Origin: SZUA-254 sp031379665
Lineage (GTDB): Bacteria; Bacteroidota; Ignavibacteria; UBA10030; SZUA-254
Direction: 5' to 3'
Length of the DNA: 48,953 bases
Assembly (NCBI GenBank): GCA_031379665.1
Contig: JANNFI010000114.1
Coordinates: forward strand, 1-48,953
Part shown: positions 40,495 through 48,953 of the stretch, in pieces
Layout: every line of letters begins with the position of its first letter
Numbering within the stretch: position 1 is the stretch's first letter
The notes under the pieces: model-generated
Database searches by the model: none
The model's input: the letters and a program-made list of their open reading frames with translations, nothing else
Told to the model about the DNA's origin: nothing
Position numbers and translations under genes: made by a program

Positions 40495-42141
40495 ATGGTT
40501 TTACCCCGCCACCTTCTCCATACCCTCACCCGTTGGGTTTTTCCCTGTGGGGTGAATACCCATCCACCGGGGGCCCCGTTCCTCGCCATCGTGACGTTTC
40601 TCGCGTCTGTCGGGTTCAGCCCCGGGAGCGACTCATTGTCACATTCGCGAAGTTCTGTGCTCCGAGACCCGGCGGCTGGAAGGAGCCCCTTCTATATGAA
40701 GGCCGACCGGTCGACCGAAATCCTGTTCGATGCCTTCATGCTGGTCAAGAAGGCAAACACGGGCGACCCGGTCGCCGAGCACGAGCTCGGCCTCCGTTAC
40801 CTCCAGGGCCTGGATTTTTCCCCCGATACCGCGAAAGCCGCCCTCTGGATCGGGAGGGCGGCCGATCAGAACTTCCTCCCCGCGCTCTACAATCAGGGCA
40901 TATTGAAGAACAACGGATGGGGAATGGAATGGGATCCCTTCGGCGCCTATGTGAATTTTCTCAGGACAGCCGAGGAGGGGATGCCCGAGGGGATGTACAT
41001 CACCGGGCTCCTCCATACCGACAACCTCGTCGTCCCCCGGGATTATCCGAAGGCGTACCGGTGGATCAAGGCCGCGGCGGATTCGGGGAACAAATACGCC
41101 ACGGAGGTGCTTGAGGATTTCGAGAAGACCGGCATCATGTCGCAGATACGCGCGAGCTTAAAGAAGACCGGACAAAATAAATCCCCGGCGGACCCGAAAA
41201 CGCAGTCCGGGCCGGCGGGATCAGCGGGCCCGTCAGGGTCGACGTGGAAACCGGTCTTCCTCGATCTCGCGACCGATACGCTGGCAGATCCGGATGATAC
41301 GACGCTCGCGCGCGAGGCGGTCCACAGCGTGGAGGACCGGCTGCAGGGCGGGACGGAGCACGACCACGAGAACGTCCCTGCCGATTCGATCGACCTCGTG
41401 CGAGTCTCGATCGCCGCAGAGGCCGGGAGTCCGGAGGCCCTGACATTCCTCGGACGGCGGTACGACCGCGGGGCCGATGTGGCCAGGGACCGGGTCGAGG
41501 CGGCGTATTATTACGTCAGGGCCGTCCGGTGCGAATCGAGGTGGGCGCCGGTCCTCCTCTGGAGGCTGTCCTCCGGACCGGCCATCTACGATGACCTGAC
41601 ACGCCGGATCGGCCGGAACGACCCGAAGGCATCGTACGTCTGGGCGTGTCTCGTGGCAAGGGGTTTCGACAATCGACTGACGCAGGAGCAGGCGCTCGAC
41701 CATCTGCGCCGGGCGGCGGACGCCGGGATGGCCGACGCGATGGTCGAGCTCGCGATGTGGCACTACGCGGGTTTCGTCGTCCCCGCGGACAGGGTGGCGG
41801 GCGATTCACTGATGGCGCGCGCGGCGGCGTCGGGCAGCCGCGAGGCGGAGCTTCGGATCGTGATTTCCACCCTGCGGGGCGCCGCCGATGGCGCGGTGGA
41901 CGCGGCCCTGCTGGAACGGCTCTCCTCGTGGGAGACCGGGGGTTCCGTCCTCGCGCAGGTCGTGCTCGGTTACTGCCACGAGGGCGGAATGGGGATGGCG
42001 GTTGATATTCCCGGGGCGATCGGCTGGTACCGGCAGGCCGCGCAACGCGGGAGCAGGATGGCCTACGACGCCCTCAGGAATCTCTACGACGACCGACGGC
42101 CTGAGGATTCGGAATTTAACGTGGACGATCCGGGCGAGTGA
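40495..42141 (+). CDS. Sel1-like repeat (TPR-like) protein
   Basis: A 548-aa protein starting at the ATG at 40495. The N-terminal 45 residues include a hydrophobic stretch (FLAIVTFLASVGF) that may serve as a signal or anchor. Two arrays of Sel1-like helical repeats follow. The first (about residues 85-215) includes AEHELGLRYLQGLDF, AALWIGRAADQNF and YRWIKAAADSGNKYA. The second (about 300-545) includes ALTFLGRRYDRGADV, AMVELAMWHYAGFVV and AIGWYRQAAQRGSRMAY. The low-complexity linker between them is Ser/Pro/Gly-rich. Sel1 proteins scaffold signalling or envelope complexes; the partner is unknown. Its 3' end overlaps the convergent pabA gene by 58 bp. Confidence 0.78.
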   Translation: MVLPRHLLHTLTRWVFPCGVNTHPPGAPFLAIVTFLASVGFSPGSDSLSHSRSSVLRDPAAGRSPFYMKADRSTEILFDAFMLVKKANTGDPVAEHELGLRYLQGLDFSPDTAKAALWIGRAADQNFLPALYNQGILKNNGWGMEWDPFGAYVNFLRTAEEGMPEGMYITGLLHTDNLVVPRDYPKAYRWIKAAADSGNKYATEVLEDFEKTGIMSQIRASLKKTGQNKSPADPKTQSGPAGSAGPSGSTWKPVFLDLATDTLADPDDTTLAREAVHSVEDRLQGGTEHDHENVPADSIDLVRVSIAAEAGSPEALTFLGRRYDRGADVARDRVEAAYYYVRAVRCESRWAPVLLWRLSSGPAIYDDLTRRIGRNDPKASYVWACLVARGFDNRLTQEQALDHLRRAADAGMADAMVELAMWHYAGFVVPADRVAGDSLMARAAASGSREAELRIVISTLRGAADGAVDAALLERLSSWETGGSVLAQVVLGYCHEGGMGMAVDIPGAIGWYRQAAQRGSRMAYDALRNLYDDRRPEDSEFNVDDPGE

Positions 42142-42707
42142 GCGAGCCAGTTCCCGATGATCTTCCTCCCGAGCGGCGTCATCACCGACTCCGGATGGAA
42201 TTGCAGGCCGTGAACATCGTATTCGCGGTGTGAGAGGGCCATTACCGCGCCAGCGGTCGAATCCGCGGTCACCTCGAGGCACGTGGGGATCGGATCGGGG
42301 ACGACGGTCCAGGAATGATAGACACCGGCGCTGAATTCGCCGTGGATGCCGTCGAAGAGGTAACAGTCCAGGCCCCTGACCCTGACCGTCCGTACGACCC
42401 CGTGGTCGGGTCGCGTCAGCCGTGACAGGCGCGCCCCAAAGACCTCCGCAATGGCCTGGTGGCCCAGGCAGATCCCCAGGATGCACTTCGTCGCGGCCGC
42501 GCTCCTTATGAGGCCGCAGATCCCACCCGCCTCATCGGGCTTACCCGGGCCCGGCGAGATGAGCACCTTTTCGTACTGGTCGAGGTCCACCCCGGCGATC
42601 GCGTCGTTCCGCACGACGGTGAACCCCCTCCCCGCATCAGCGATGAGCGCTGTCAGGTTGAAGGTGAACGAATCGTAATTGTCAATGACGAGGACGTCGC
42701 GGCTCAT
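42084..42707 (-). CDS. pabA: aminodeoxychorismate/anthranilate synthase glutamine amidotransferase
   Basis: A 207-aa class I glutamine amidotransferase that supplies ammonia to the chorismate enzyme. The nucleophile Cys80 is in GICLGHQAIAEVFGA, and His171 and Glu173 are in QFHPES. The N-terminus VLVIDNYDSFTFNL and the oxyanion motif SPGPGKPDEAGG are typical of PabA/TrpG. Divergence from pabB-pabC across a 58-bp gap favours p-aminobenzoate (folate) synthesis, though TrpG and PabA cannot be separated by motif. The last ~19 residues lie over the convergent Sel1 gene end. Confidence 0.9.
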   Translation of the reverse strand: MSRDVLVIDNYDSFTFNLTALIADAGRGFTVVRNDAIAGVDLDQYEKVLISPGPGKPDEAGGICGLIRSAAATKCILGICLGHQAIAEVFGARLSRLTRPDHGVVRTVRVRGLDCYLFDGIHGEFSAGVYHSWTVVPDPIPTCLEVTADSTAGAVMALSHREYDVHGLQFHPESVMTPLGRKIIGNWLAHSPGSSTLNSESSGRRSS

Positions 42708-42765
42708 GCCCGATTGAACCCGAATGTTCTTTATCGTACCTTCAATCTACTCATAATTGTCCGAC

Positions 42766-43740
42766 ATGAGCAAGCGAGACGACGCGATCAGTACAATGAA
42801 CCGCCTCGGCGCCCTCGGCGAGCCGTTCCTCTTCCTGATCGACTTCGAAATGGAAGAGTGTCTCGTCCTGGAGCCGGAGAACGCCACCCGGAAAGGGATA
42901 CTGTTCGACATCGCGGGGCACTCCAACGCGGTTCCACGGCCGCGCCGCGCGGGGAATTTTGTCTTCGAGAAATTTCCAGTCCCGATTTCGGATTACCACC
43001 GCGCCTTCAGCGCGGTCCGGGAGGAAATCGCCGAGGGAAACACCTACCTTCTCAACCTTACCTTTCCGACGAAGATACAAACCGACCTGGCTCTTGAGGA
43101 CATTTTCCACGCAGGCCCGGCGAAATACCGGGTCCTCGTCCCGGGGCGCTTCGTCTGCTTCTCGCCGGAACGGTTCGTCCGGATCGGCGACGGTATGATT
43201 TCGTCGTGTCCGATGAAGGGCACGATCGACGCCGCAGTGCCCGGCGCCGAGGCCGCCATCATCGCGGACCCGAAGGAGCTCGCCGAACACACCACAATCG
43301 TCGACCTCATCAGGAACGACCTGAACCTCGTCGCGACGGACGTGACCGTGGAGCGATTCAGGTACGTCGAGCGGATCTCCACCAACCGGGGGGGGATCCT
43401 TCAGGTGAGCTCGCTGATCACGGGGCGCCTGAGTGACGACTACCGGGGTCGGCTCGGGAGCATCATTTTCTCGATGCTGCCCGCCGGGTCGGTCACCGGG
43501 GCGCCCAAGAGGAAAACTGTCGACATCATTCGCCGCGTCGAGTCGGGCGCACGGGGATTCTACACGGGCATCGCCGGATATTTCGACGGCGAGACGCTCG
43601 ACAGCGGCGTGCTGATCAGGTTCATCGAAGCGACGAAGGAAGGGATGCTCTTCAGGAGCGGCGGTGGGATCACCGCGCAGAGCGACGCGGAATCGGAGTA
43701 TCGCGAATTGACAAGCAAAGTCTATGTTCCCGCTCTTTGA
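42766..43740 (+). CDS. pabB: aminodeoxychorismate synthase component I
   Basis: A 324-aa chorismate-binding enzyme, the short form common in FCB bacteria. The active-site and structural motifs are present: DYHRAFSAVREEIAEGNTYL, SSCPMKGTID (the PIKGT-type loop), LIRNDLNLVA, SMLPAGSVTGAPKRKTVDII and FYTGIAGYFDG. It converts chorismate and ammonia from PabA to aminodeoxychorismate. The start is ATG 42766; a TTG 9 bases upstream is less likely. It overlaps pabC by 17 bp. Confidence 0.9.
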   Translation: MSKRDDAISTMNRLGALGEPFLFLIDFEMEECLVLEPENATRKGILFDIAGHSNAVPRPRRAGNFVFEKFPVPISDYHRAFSAVREEIAEGNTYLLNLTFPTKIQTDLALEDIFHAGPAKYRVLVPGRFVCFSPERFVRIGDGMISSCPMKGTIDAAVPGAEAAIIADPKELAEHTTIVDLIRNDLNLVATDVTVERFRYVERISTNRGGILQVSSLITGRLSDDYRGRLGSIIFSMLPAGSVTGAPKRKTVDIIRRVESGARGFYTGIAGYFDGETLDSGVLIRFIEATKEGMLFRSGGGITAQSDAESEYRELTSKVYVPAL

Positions 43741-44326
43741 AACAATCCGGGTGGCCGCGGGAACTCCCCGTCACCTCGCATATCATACCGCGAGGCTCAA
43801 CCGGAGCCGGCGGGAGCTGTTCGGATCGACGGACGTCATCGACCTCGCGGGGGTGATTGAGGGGAAGATCGACGACATCTTCGCCGTGGAATACCGCTGC
43901 CGGGTGACCTACGGGAGGGAAATCGGGGAGATTTCGTTCGCCGCGTACGTGCGGAAAACCATCGGATCCCTCGCTCTCGTCGACGGCGGGGGGCTCGGGT
44001 ACGCCCACAAGTACGTCGATCGATCGGGGATCGAAGAACGTCTCGCCGGGTGCGGCGCGGACGACATCCTGATCGTGAGGGAGGGCCTCGTCACCGATGC
44101 CTCGATCGCCAACGTGGCCTTCTTCGACGGGTCACACTGGCTGACGCCGGCCTCCCCCTTGTTGCCCGGAACGACCCGGGCCCGACTCATCGACGAGGGA
44201 CGCGTCCAGCCTGCCGACATCAGAGCGTCGGAGATCGGACGGTTTTCGACGGTGGCGCTGATGAACTCGATGGTCGGATTCGATCTGGAACATCCCATTC
44301 CGGTTCAAACGATCATTCCGCTCTAA
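43724..44326 (+). CDS. pabC: aminodeoxychorismate lyase-like class IV aminotransferase
   Basis: A 200-aa PLP enzyme of fold type IV, shorter than E. coli PabC (about 270 aa) but like the compact version found beside short PabB. Start MFPLFETIRVAAGTPRHLAY; probable PLP lysine Lys96 in YAHKYVDRSG; VREGLVTDASIANVAFFDG and LPGTTRARLID are conserved. It should release pyruvate from aminodeoxychorismate to give p-aminobenzoate. The 17-bp overlap with pabB supports the assignment. Confidence 0.85.
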   Translation: MFPLFETIRVAAGTPRHLAYHTARLNRSRRELFGSTDVIDLAGVIEGKIDDIFAVEYRCRVTYGREIGEISFAAYVRKTIGSLALVDGGGLGYAHKYVDRSGIEERLAGCGADDILIVREGLVTDASIANVAFFDGSHWLTPASPLLPGTTRARLIDEGRVQPADIRASEIGRFSTVALMNSMVGFDLEHPIPVQTIIPL

Positions 44327-44396
44327 GCCATCCCGAAACGGCGGGGATTTCCCTTTCCACAACCTCGACCGGCCGGATCGCGGCGATGGGCCCGAT

Positions 44397-45779
44397 CTAG
44401 AGACTGACCTCCAGGACTTTTCCGCTCTTCCTGCTTTCCTCCGAGCGGAACGCCATCAGGTGGCTCTCCATCGAGGCGCCGATCGTCGACGTGAGCAGTT
44501 CGGGCTTGTGCTGCGAGACGGCCTGGATGAAGTCGTGCACAAGGCCGAAATCCCCGCCCCCGTGCCCCGAGCTGATTTTTGAATTTTCCTCGGTGTTCCA
44601 GCGGGCGGTCTCCCCGGTCTTGAAGTTCGCGATGTAGAGATCGTCTTCGTCGCCCACGATGTCCCCCATCGACCCCATGATCCTCGTGCGGCGGCCGGCG
44701 TAGCTCGTGTGGGCCTCCATATTGAATGTCACCGTGATGTCGTCCTCGAATTCCATCATCACGGTCTGGTGATCCACGACGTCGTTGTCGGAGCGGTAGA
44801 CACAACGCCCATACGGCCCGTTCTTCAGGTGCTCCAGGATGGCCGGGCCCTTGTCTCCTTCCGCCGGGAGGTCCATATGACCGAGCCAAATGCGCTTTTG
44901 ATGGTAGATCTTCAGGGCGCTGTACGGACATTCGGGCTCGACGGCGCAGCCGTCGGTGCAGCGGGCCGTGCTCCCGGCCGGGGCGTTCTCTTCCCTGAAC
45001 CAGGTCAACGATCCGAACGAGGCAGTCTTCCGGCACGGTTTACCGATCACCCAGCGCAGGAAGTCCATATCGTGGCACGATTTGGCCAGGAGCATGAAAT
45101 TGGATTCGTCGGTACGGCGCCAGTTGCCGCGGACGAATGAGTGCGACATATGGATGTGCTCCACCGGTTCCATATGCTGGACGCTGATGATTCGCCCGAT
45201 GGCGCCCGAGTCGGCGACTTCCTTCATCTTCCGGAAGTAGGGCGCGTACCGGAGCACGTGGCAGACCGCCACGATCCGGTCGTTCTTCACCGCGAGGTCG
45301 AGGATCTCCGAACATTCCCGCCAGGTCTGGGCGATCGGCTTCTCCAGTATGAGGTCGTACCCCATCGCCAGCGCCGCCATCGCGGGCCCGTGGTGGAGGT
45401 GGTCCGGGGTGGTGATGAGCACCGCGTCGGCGAACTTCGGGACCTTGAAGATGTCTTCCCAGGTCTTGAACCTGTACCGATCCTCGATCGAGTACTTCGC
45501 CGCATAGCGGTCGTTTCGTAATTGCACCGGCTCGGCCACACCCACCATCTTCAGCTCGCCGGGATATGTAAGCGAGTACCTCGAGTAGGTGTTGCCCCGG
45601 TTTCCGGCGCCGCAGACGATCGCGGTGACCGGGCGGTCGGGCGACCGAAAGGCGGGGTTCGGCGTAATGACGATCGGCCGTGCGACGAGCTCGGCGAGCG
45701 CAGGCCCGGCGACCATTCCGCCGGTGACGGCGGTGCCGACGCTTTGCAGCCAGTTCCTTCTGGACCATTCCGGTTTCAT
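44397..45779 (-). CDS. Tat-exported Gfo/Idh/MocA family oxidoreductase
   Basis: A 460-aa protein with a twin-arginine signal (SRRNWLQ and a following hydrophobic stretch) and a strong AGGAGG ribosome site. The NAD(P)-binding domain has AIVCGAGNRGNTYSR, DAVLITTPDHLH and LILEKPIAQTWRECSE with the EKP motif of the family. An insertion near residues 275-295 is rich in Cys (ARCTDGCAVEPECPY), which may bind metal. It should be an exported sugar or cyclitol oxidoreductase, or a GH109-like glycosidase; substrate unknown. No transporter or sugar-metabolism gene is adjacent. Confidence 0.8.
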   Translation of the reverse strand: MKPEWSRRNWLQSVGTAVTGGMVAGPALAELVARPIVITPNPAFRSPDRPVTAIVCGAGNRGNTYSRYSLTYPGELKMVGVAEPVQLRNDRYAAKYSIEDRYRFKTWEDIFKVPKFADAVLITTPDHLHHGPAMAALAMGYDLILEKPIAQTWRECSEILDLAVKNDRIVAVCHVLRYAPYFRKMKEVADSGAIGRIISVQHMEPVEHIHMSHSFVRGNWRRTDESNFMLLAKSCHDMDFLRWVIGKPCRKTASFGSLTWFREENAPAGSTARCTDGCAVEPECPYSALKIYHQKRIWLGHMDLPAEGDKGPAILEHLKNGPYGRCVYRSDNDVVDHQTVMMEFEDDITVTFNMEAHTSYAGRRTRIMGSMGDIVGDEDDLYIANFKTGETARWNTEENSKISSGHGGGDFGLVHDFIQAVSQHKPELLTSTIGASMESHLMAFRSEESRKSGKVLEVSL

Positions 45780-45846
45780 CGTATCCTCCTGGTATTAGGT
45801 GGTCAGGGTGCGGGTCTGTGCATTGTACGAAAAATTATTCAGCAAA

Positions 45847-46992
45847 TCACACCAGGCGGAAACCGAGCCCGGCGAGCTCAAGCGCGGGAAACGAGGGCGA
45901 TGCAGCGCGCGCCACCGACGTTGCGGGGAACTCGCGACGCAACGGGTATTCGTTCCGCAGGCGGACGAAATGGGCGGCTCGATCGCCGGGCGGCAGCGCC
46001 GCCACCTCCCTGAGCGCCGCATCATCCCTCAGGACCGGGTAGGCGGTCCGCACGATGCGCCGAAGCGTCGATTCTGACTCCCCCGTGGCGGGCCCGGCGC
46101 CGATCAACGGATGTTCCGGAGGCGGGAGTCCGTCCCCCGGGACCCGGCCCCCCTCCCACCCGAAATGGGCGCAGAAGGCGTCGTACATCATCAACGACGC
46201 CGCCGCCTTGGCGTCGGCGGAATATCCGGCGATGTGCGCTGTGGCGATGGTGGCGAGAGAGAGGAGTTCCGGATCCACCGACGGCTCCCCCTCCCAGACA
46301 TCCACGACCGCGCCGCGCAGGTGGCCGCCGGCGAGCGCCGCACACAGGGCCGGCGTGTCGATCACGGCGCCGCGCGAGGTATTGATCAGGATCGCGCCCC
46401 GTTTCATATCCCCGATCCGGTTGTGGTCAAAGAAGTGGCGGGTCGGGTCACGCCCGGTCGCCGTGAGGGGAACATGAAGGGTCACGATATCGCACGACAG
46501 GAGGGTTTCGATCGGGAGGTACCTCGGCGAACCGGTCGAACGGCTCAGGGGTGGGTCGTTCAGGAGAACGTTCATCCCCAGTGCCGCGGCCTTCGAGGCG
46601 ACACGGCTTCCGACATTTCCCGCACCGATAACACCCAGCGTCGCGCCCTTCAGGGCGAAGGCGAAGCGCGCCGAGAGTTCAAGGAGCGCCGCCGCCAGGT
46701 ACTCCGACACGGCGTTGGCGTTGCATCCCGGGGCGCTCGCGAAGGCGATGCCGCGCCCGGCCAGCCATCCGGTGTCGACGTGGTCGGTGCCGATGGTGGC
46801 CGTCCCCACGAATTGAACTCTGCTTCCCGCGAGGAGACGTTCGTCGACCCTGGTCACGGACCGAACGATGATGGCGTCGGCGTCACTGACGGTTTCGGCG
46901 GTGATCGAAGTCCCCTTCAGGCGGAGGACCCGGGCCCGATCGCCGAACATCGAATTGAACCAGGGCAGGTCGATGTCGGCGACGATCTTCAC
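45847..46992 (-). CDS. pdxB: erythronate-4-phosphate dehydrogenase
   Basis: A 381-aa D-2-hydroxyacid dehydrogenase of the PdxB type, the second step of the DXP-dependent vitamin B6 pathway. It has the NAD site LGVIGAGNVGSRVASKAA, catalytic Arg in LINTSRGAVIDTP, Glu in VVDVWEGEPS and His in TAHIAGYSADAK. It carries the extra C-terminal region that PdxB has beyond ordinary dehydrogenases, and the N-terminus MKIVADIDLPWFNSMFG matches PdxB well. It overlaps cutC by 4 bp; the two are likely co-transcribed. Confidence 0.85.
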   Translation of the reverse strand: MKIVADIDLPWFNSMFGDRARVLRLKGTSITAETVSDADAIIVRSVTRVDERLLAGSRVQFVGTATIGTDHVDTGWLAGRGIAFASAPGCNANAVSEYLAAALLELSARFAFALKGATLGVIGAGNVGSRVASKAAALGMNVLLNDPPLSRSTGSPRYLPIETLLSCDIVTLHVPLTATGRDPTRHFFDHNRIGDMKRGAILINTSRGAVIDTPALCAALAGGHLRGAVVDVWEGEPSVDPELLSLATIATAHIAGYSADAKAAASLMMYDAFCAHFGWEGGRVPGDGLPPPEHPLIGAGPATGESESTLRRIVRTAYPVLRDDAALREVAALPPGDRAAHFVRLRNEYPLRREFPATSVARAASPSFPALELAGLGFRLV

Positions 46993-47708
46993 CGGCGTCG
47001 CTGGATGATCCGCAGAAGGGACTTCACCTTGCCGGCCGCGACCACGCCCTCTTCGACCCTGAAGATCCCCCTTCCGGAACTTCGCGTCGAGGAGACCGCG
47101 CTCCCGATGTGCACTTCACTCACACCCGATTCATCCACGATCCGGCGAACGGTCCACGTGCCGATTCCTCCTCCGGCCATGACGGAGATCCTGCCCGACG
47201 CCTCCAGGACAAGCCTGGCAAGCGACCGCCTGCCTTCGAACGCGGTCGCCGGGCCCCCCGTCGTCAGCACCCTCTCCACTCCGAGCCGTACCAGCGTTTC
47301 GATGGCCGCGGATTTTCCCGCGACTTCGTCGAAGGCGCGGTGGAATGTGACACTCATCGGCCGGGCGGCCTTCGCGAGCCGTGCGAGGGCCCGCGCATCG
47401 ATCGATCTCCCCGGCGAGAGGACCCCCAGAACCACTGCGGACGCCCCGAGCTCCTTCGCCGCGATGACGTCCTTCACCATGATCTGCAGATCGTCCGTTG
47501 AATACGCGAAATCACCCGGCCGCGGCCTCACCAGAACGTGGACCGGTATCCGGAGGCGGGAACAGACCTGCCGGATGAGGCCATACGACGGGGTGATCCC
47601 GCCGACGGGCATCGCGGCGCAGAGCTCTATCCTCTGCGCGCCCCCCTCCTCCGCCGCGATCGCGGATCGGAGCGAGTCGACGCAGATTTCGAGCGTGGTG
47701 GTGTTCAT
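46989..47708 (-). CDS. cutC: copper homeostasis protein CutC family
   Basis: A 239-aa TIM-barrel protein. LEICVDSLRSAIAAEEGGAQ, RIELCAAMPVGGITPS, VLVRPRPGDF and VTFHRAFDEV match the CutC family closely. It was linked to copper tolerance in E. coli, but the molecular activity is unsettled. The start is ATG 47708; an in-frame upstream TTG at 47810 is not supported by the family. A good sigma-70 promoter lies 128 bases upstream. Confidence 0.85.
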   Translation of the reverse strand: MNTTTLEICVDSLRSAIAAEEGGAQRIELCAAMPVGGITPSYGLIRQVCSRLRIPVHVLVRPRPGDFAYSTDDLQIMVKDVIAAKELGASAVVLGVLSPGRSIDARALARLAKAARPMSVTFHRAFDEVAGKSAAIETLVRLGVERVLTTGGPATAFEGRRSLARLVLEASGRISVMAGGGIGTWTVRRIVDESGVSEVHIGSAVSSTRSSGRGIFRVEEGVVAAGKVKSLLRIIQRRR

Positions 47709-47842
47709 CGGTGGGGCAAAAGATGTGGCAGAGCGATTCCGGCGAGGGCCGGAAGCTTCTAGAACCTCAGGGGTCGTGACGATTTCCAGGCCGGTCGGGG
47801 GTGGGGCCAAGACAGCTCATTCGTGGATGGTGACAGTGGGGT

Positions 47843-47871
47843 ATTGTACCCAATTGATCCGTGAATGTCAA
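47843..47871 (-). promoter_or_regulatory. sigma-70-type promoter of cutC-pdxB
   Basis: On the minus strand the sequence is TTGACA, 17 bp, TACAAT, close to consensus. The start would be near 47836, leaving a leader of about 128 bases before cutC. Confidence 0.8.
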
Positions 47872-47900
47872 TCGTCGCGGGGATCAGGCAGGTCGCTGGA

Positions 47901-48953
47901 TCAGGCGTCGTCGTCGTCCCCGCCATGATCCTGGTGGCTCCCGTGATCCTGCTGGCTCCCGTGATCCTGGGTGCCCCCCTGCGCGTGCGCGCCACCCTGA
48001 GCGTAAGCCGGGACGTGGGCGGCTTCGCGCCTCACCGGAGGCCTGTCCTTCCGGATCGGCTTCTGGCGACGGTCGCGGACACCGAGCCCCAACCTGTAGA
48101 GGAGCGGCACCTTGAATTTCATGCTCGAATCCACGTTGTGCCCGAGAGGCTGGAGGAGCCCCGTGTCGTACAACGCACGGATCGCCTCATCGCCCGAGGG
48201 CGACAGGGCCGAGAAGAGCAGGTAGAGCTCTTCGCGGTGGAACGTCGCCGTGTCGCTGCCGCGGAACACGTCGAAGTGCCTCGAGAGATGCGGGAATTCT
48301 GAATAGAGGTACGTGTCGCACCGGTACGAGGAGATCATTCCGAACGCCTCGCGAAGCGCCTTCGGGCCGATCAGGGCCGTCGAGAGGTGTTTCGACTCGA
48401 CACGGTTCAATTCGCGCTGCTTCTCCACGGCTCTGTTCCCGAGGTGGATGAGTTCCCGGGGGAAACTGCTCCCGGTGCCGTCGTTGAGCCTGCGAAGGAT
48501 CCATTCGTGCGTCGGGGTCGAGTTGACCTGCCCCGGCTGATCGCTCTTCCCCTGCCCCATCGTGGGCTCGAAGATGGCGTAGAACACCTTCAGGACGTAC
48601 TCGTCGGAGCCGAGGATGATCGTCGTGACATCGACCTTCTCACCGATCGCGTCCTGGCAGTACGAACGGACGTGCTGATCGTCCACGGCGCGCGCCACGA
48701 GCAGTTTCAACAACAACGAGCCCCGCCATTTCATCTCGCTGCTGTAGGTGACCAGATGCGACTTGTTGACGATGTGCAACTGCCGGAAGATGTCGTTCCG
48801 GAGGAAGATCTTGAGGTGGATGTTCTTGAAGTGGTTGCCGTACTGGACCAGCAGCTGGACCAGGCCGGTGATGGACGCCTTCAGTTTTGGGAAATCGTCC
48901 ACAAAGAGGAGGTCGAGCTTGTCGAGCATCATCCAGGCGAGGCTGTTCGTCTC
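47901..48953 (-). CDS. P-loop ATPase fragment, Sll1717-like (partial at window edge)
   Basis: The C-terminal 350 residues of a protein that begins beyond 48953. It opens with a Walker-B-like strand (AWMMLDKLDLLFVDD), then KIFLRNDIFRQL, EMKWRGSLLLKLLVARA and later RELIHLGNRAV, the pattern of the P-loop ATPase Sll1717-like family. The Walker A motif would be outside the window. The last 40 residues are a low-complexity tail of Gln/His/Gly repeats (HAQGGTQDHGSQQDHGSHQD) ending GGDDDDA. Such ATPases occur in stress or defence settings, but nothing in the window fixes its role. Confidence 0.55.
   Translation of the reverse strand, partial: ETNSLAWMMLDKLDLLFVDDFPKLKASITGLVQLLVQYGNHFKNIHLKIFLRNDIFRQLHIVNKSHLVTYSSEMKWRGSLLLKLLVARAVDDQHVRSYCQDAIGEKVDVTTIILGSDEYVLKVFYAIFEPTMGQGKSDQPGQVNSTPTHEWILRRLNDGTGSSFPRELIHLGNRAVEKQRELNRVESKHLSTALIGPKALREAFGMISSYRCDTYLYSEFPHLSRHFDVFRGSDTATFHREELYLLFSALSPSGDEAIRALYDTGLLQPLGHNVDSSMKFKVPLLYRLGLGVRDRRQKPIRKDRPPVRREAAHVPAYAQGGAHAQGGTQDHGSQQDHGSHQDHGGDDDDA
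47935..47970. repeat. 18-bp tandem repeat in the ATPase tail
   Basis: TGGCTCCCGTGATCCTGC is followed at once by TGGCTCCCGTGATCCTGG, with degenerate copies on both sides. It encodes the Gln-Asp-His-Gly-Ser repeats and may vary in copy number by slippage. Confidence 0.7.

Noticed and set aside
42708..42765. Divergent promoters between pabA and pabB
   Set aside because: TTGAAC-N17-TACCTT on the plus strand is only a weak match and nothing clear was found on the minus strand, so no promoter feature is listed.

Overview
The window is a GC-rich (roughly 60%) bacterial chromosome segment, most likely from the FCB superphylum (Bacteroidota/Ignavibacteria/Kryptonia-like lineages). Two things point there. 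The giant secreted protein at 18286-30081 ends in a type IX secretion (T9SS) sorting domain (FPNPFN, VLGQ, GVYLYRL), and two other secreted proteins (35312-37669, 37892-40360) end in related domains. A PorV/PorQ-like outer-membrane barrel is also present. Promoters look like ordinary TTGACA/TATAAT and sigma-54 types, and ribosome sites are Shine-Dalgarno-like, which argues against a classical Bacteroidia genome. This assignment is inference; no rRNA is present.

Region 1 (1-30686) is an exopolysaccharide (EPS) and surface-matrix locus. A 512-bp divergent control region (2134-2645) carries two sigma-54-type promoters facing outward, with five ATTACC/GGTAAT boxes between them. Leftward lie a Wza-type export lipoprotein, a PorV/PorQ-like barrel and a sigma-54-activator-like AAA+ protein with degenerate motifs (cut by the window edge). 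Rightward, 17 co-oriented genes run from 2646 to 30619 with small gaps or overlaps and no visible internal terminator. They are a Wzz-like chain-length protein, a CpsD/Wzc-like ATPase, a 55-aa membrane peptide, a Wzy/WaaL-like polymerase or ligase, a Wzx flippase, a GT4, a polysaccharide deacetylase, a FemAB/CelD-type acyltransferase, an ATP-grasp protein, a second FemAB/CelD protein, a second GT4-like protein, a processive GT2, a single-domain response regulator, a secreted IPT/dockerin-like protein, a 3931-aa repeat protein with a T9SS signal, and a small membrane-anchored protein. Two hairpin terminators (30610-30635, 30653-30686) end the run. The inferred theme is a polysaccharide plus a giant adhesin made under sigma-54/two-component control.

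Region 2 (30725-32308) is tRNA-Glu(CTC) followed by a 1.5-kb insert bounded by a 16-bp repeat of the tRNA 3' end. The insert carries one AAA+/DUF4143 ATPase and no integrase.

Region 3 (32524-40406) holds an adenylate-cyclase/TPR signalling protein, a Phd/RelE-type toxin-antitoxin pair with a clear promoter and repeat operator, and two tandem paralogous secreted proteins with Ca-binding Asp-rich repeats and near-identical promoters.

Region 4 (40495-48953) is mainly housekeeping: a Sel1-repeat protein, pabA divergent from pabB-pabC (folate/p-aminobenzoate), a Tat-exported Gfo/Idh/MocA oxidoreductase, a pdxB-like dehydrogenase overlapping cutC, and a partial P-loop ATPase with a repetitive tail.
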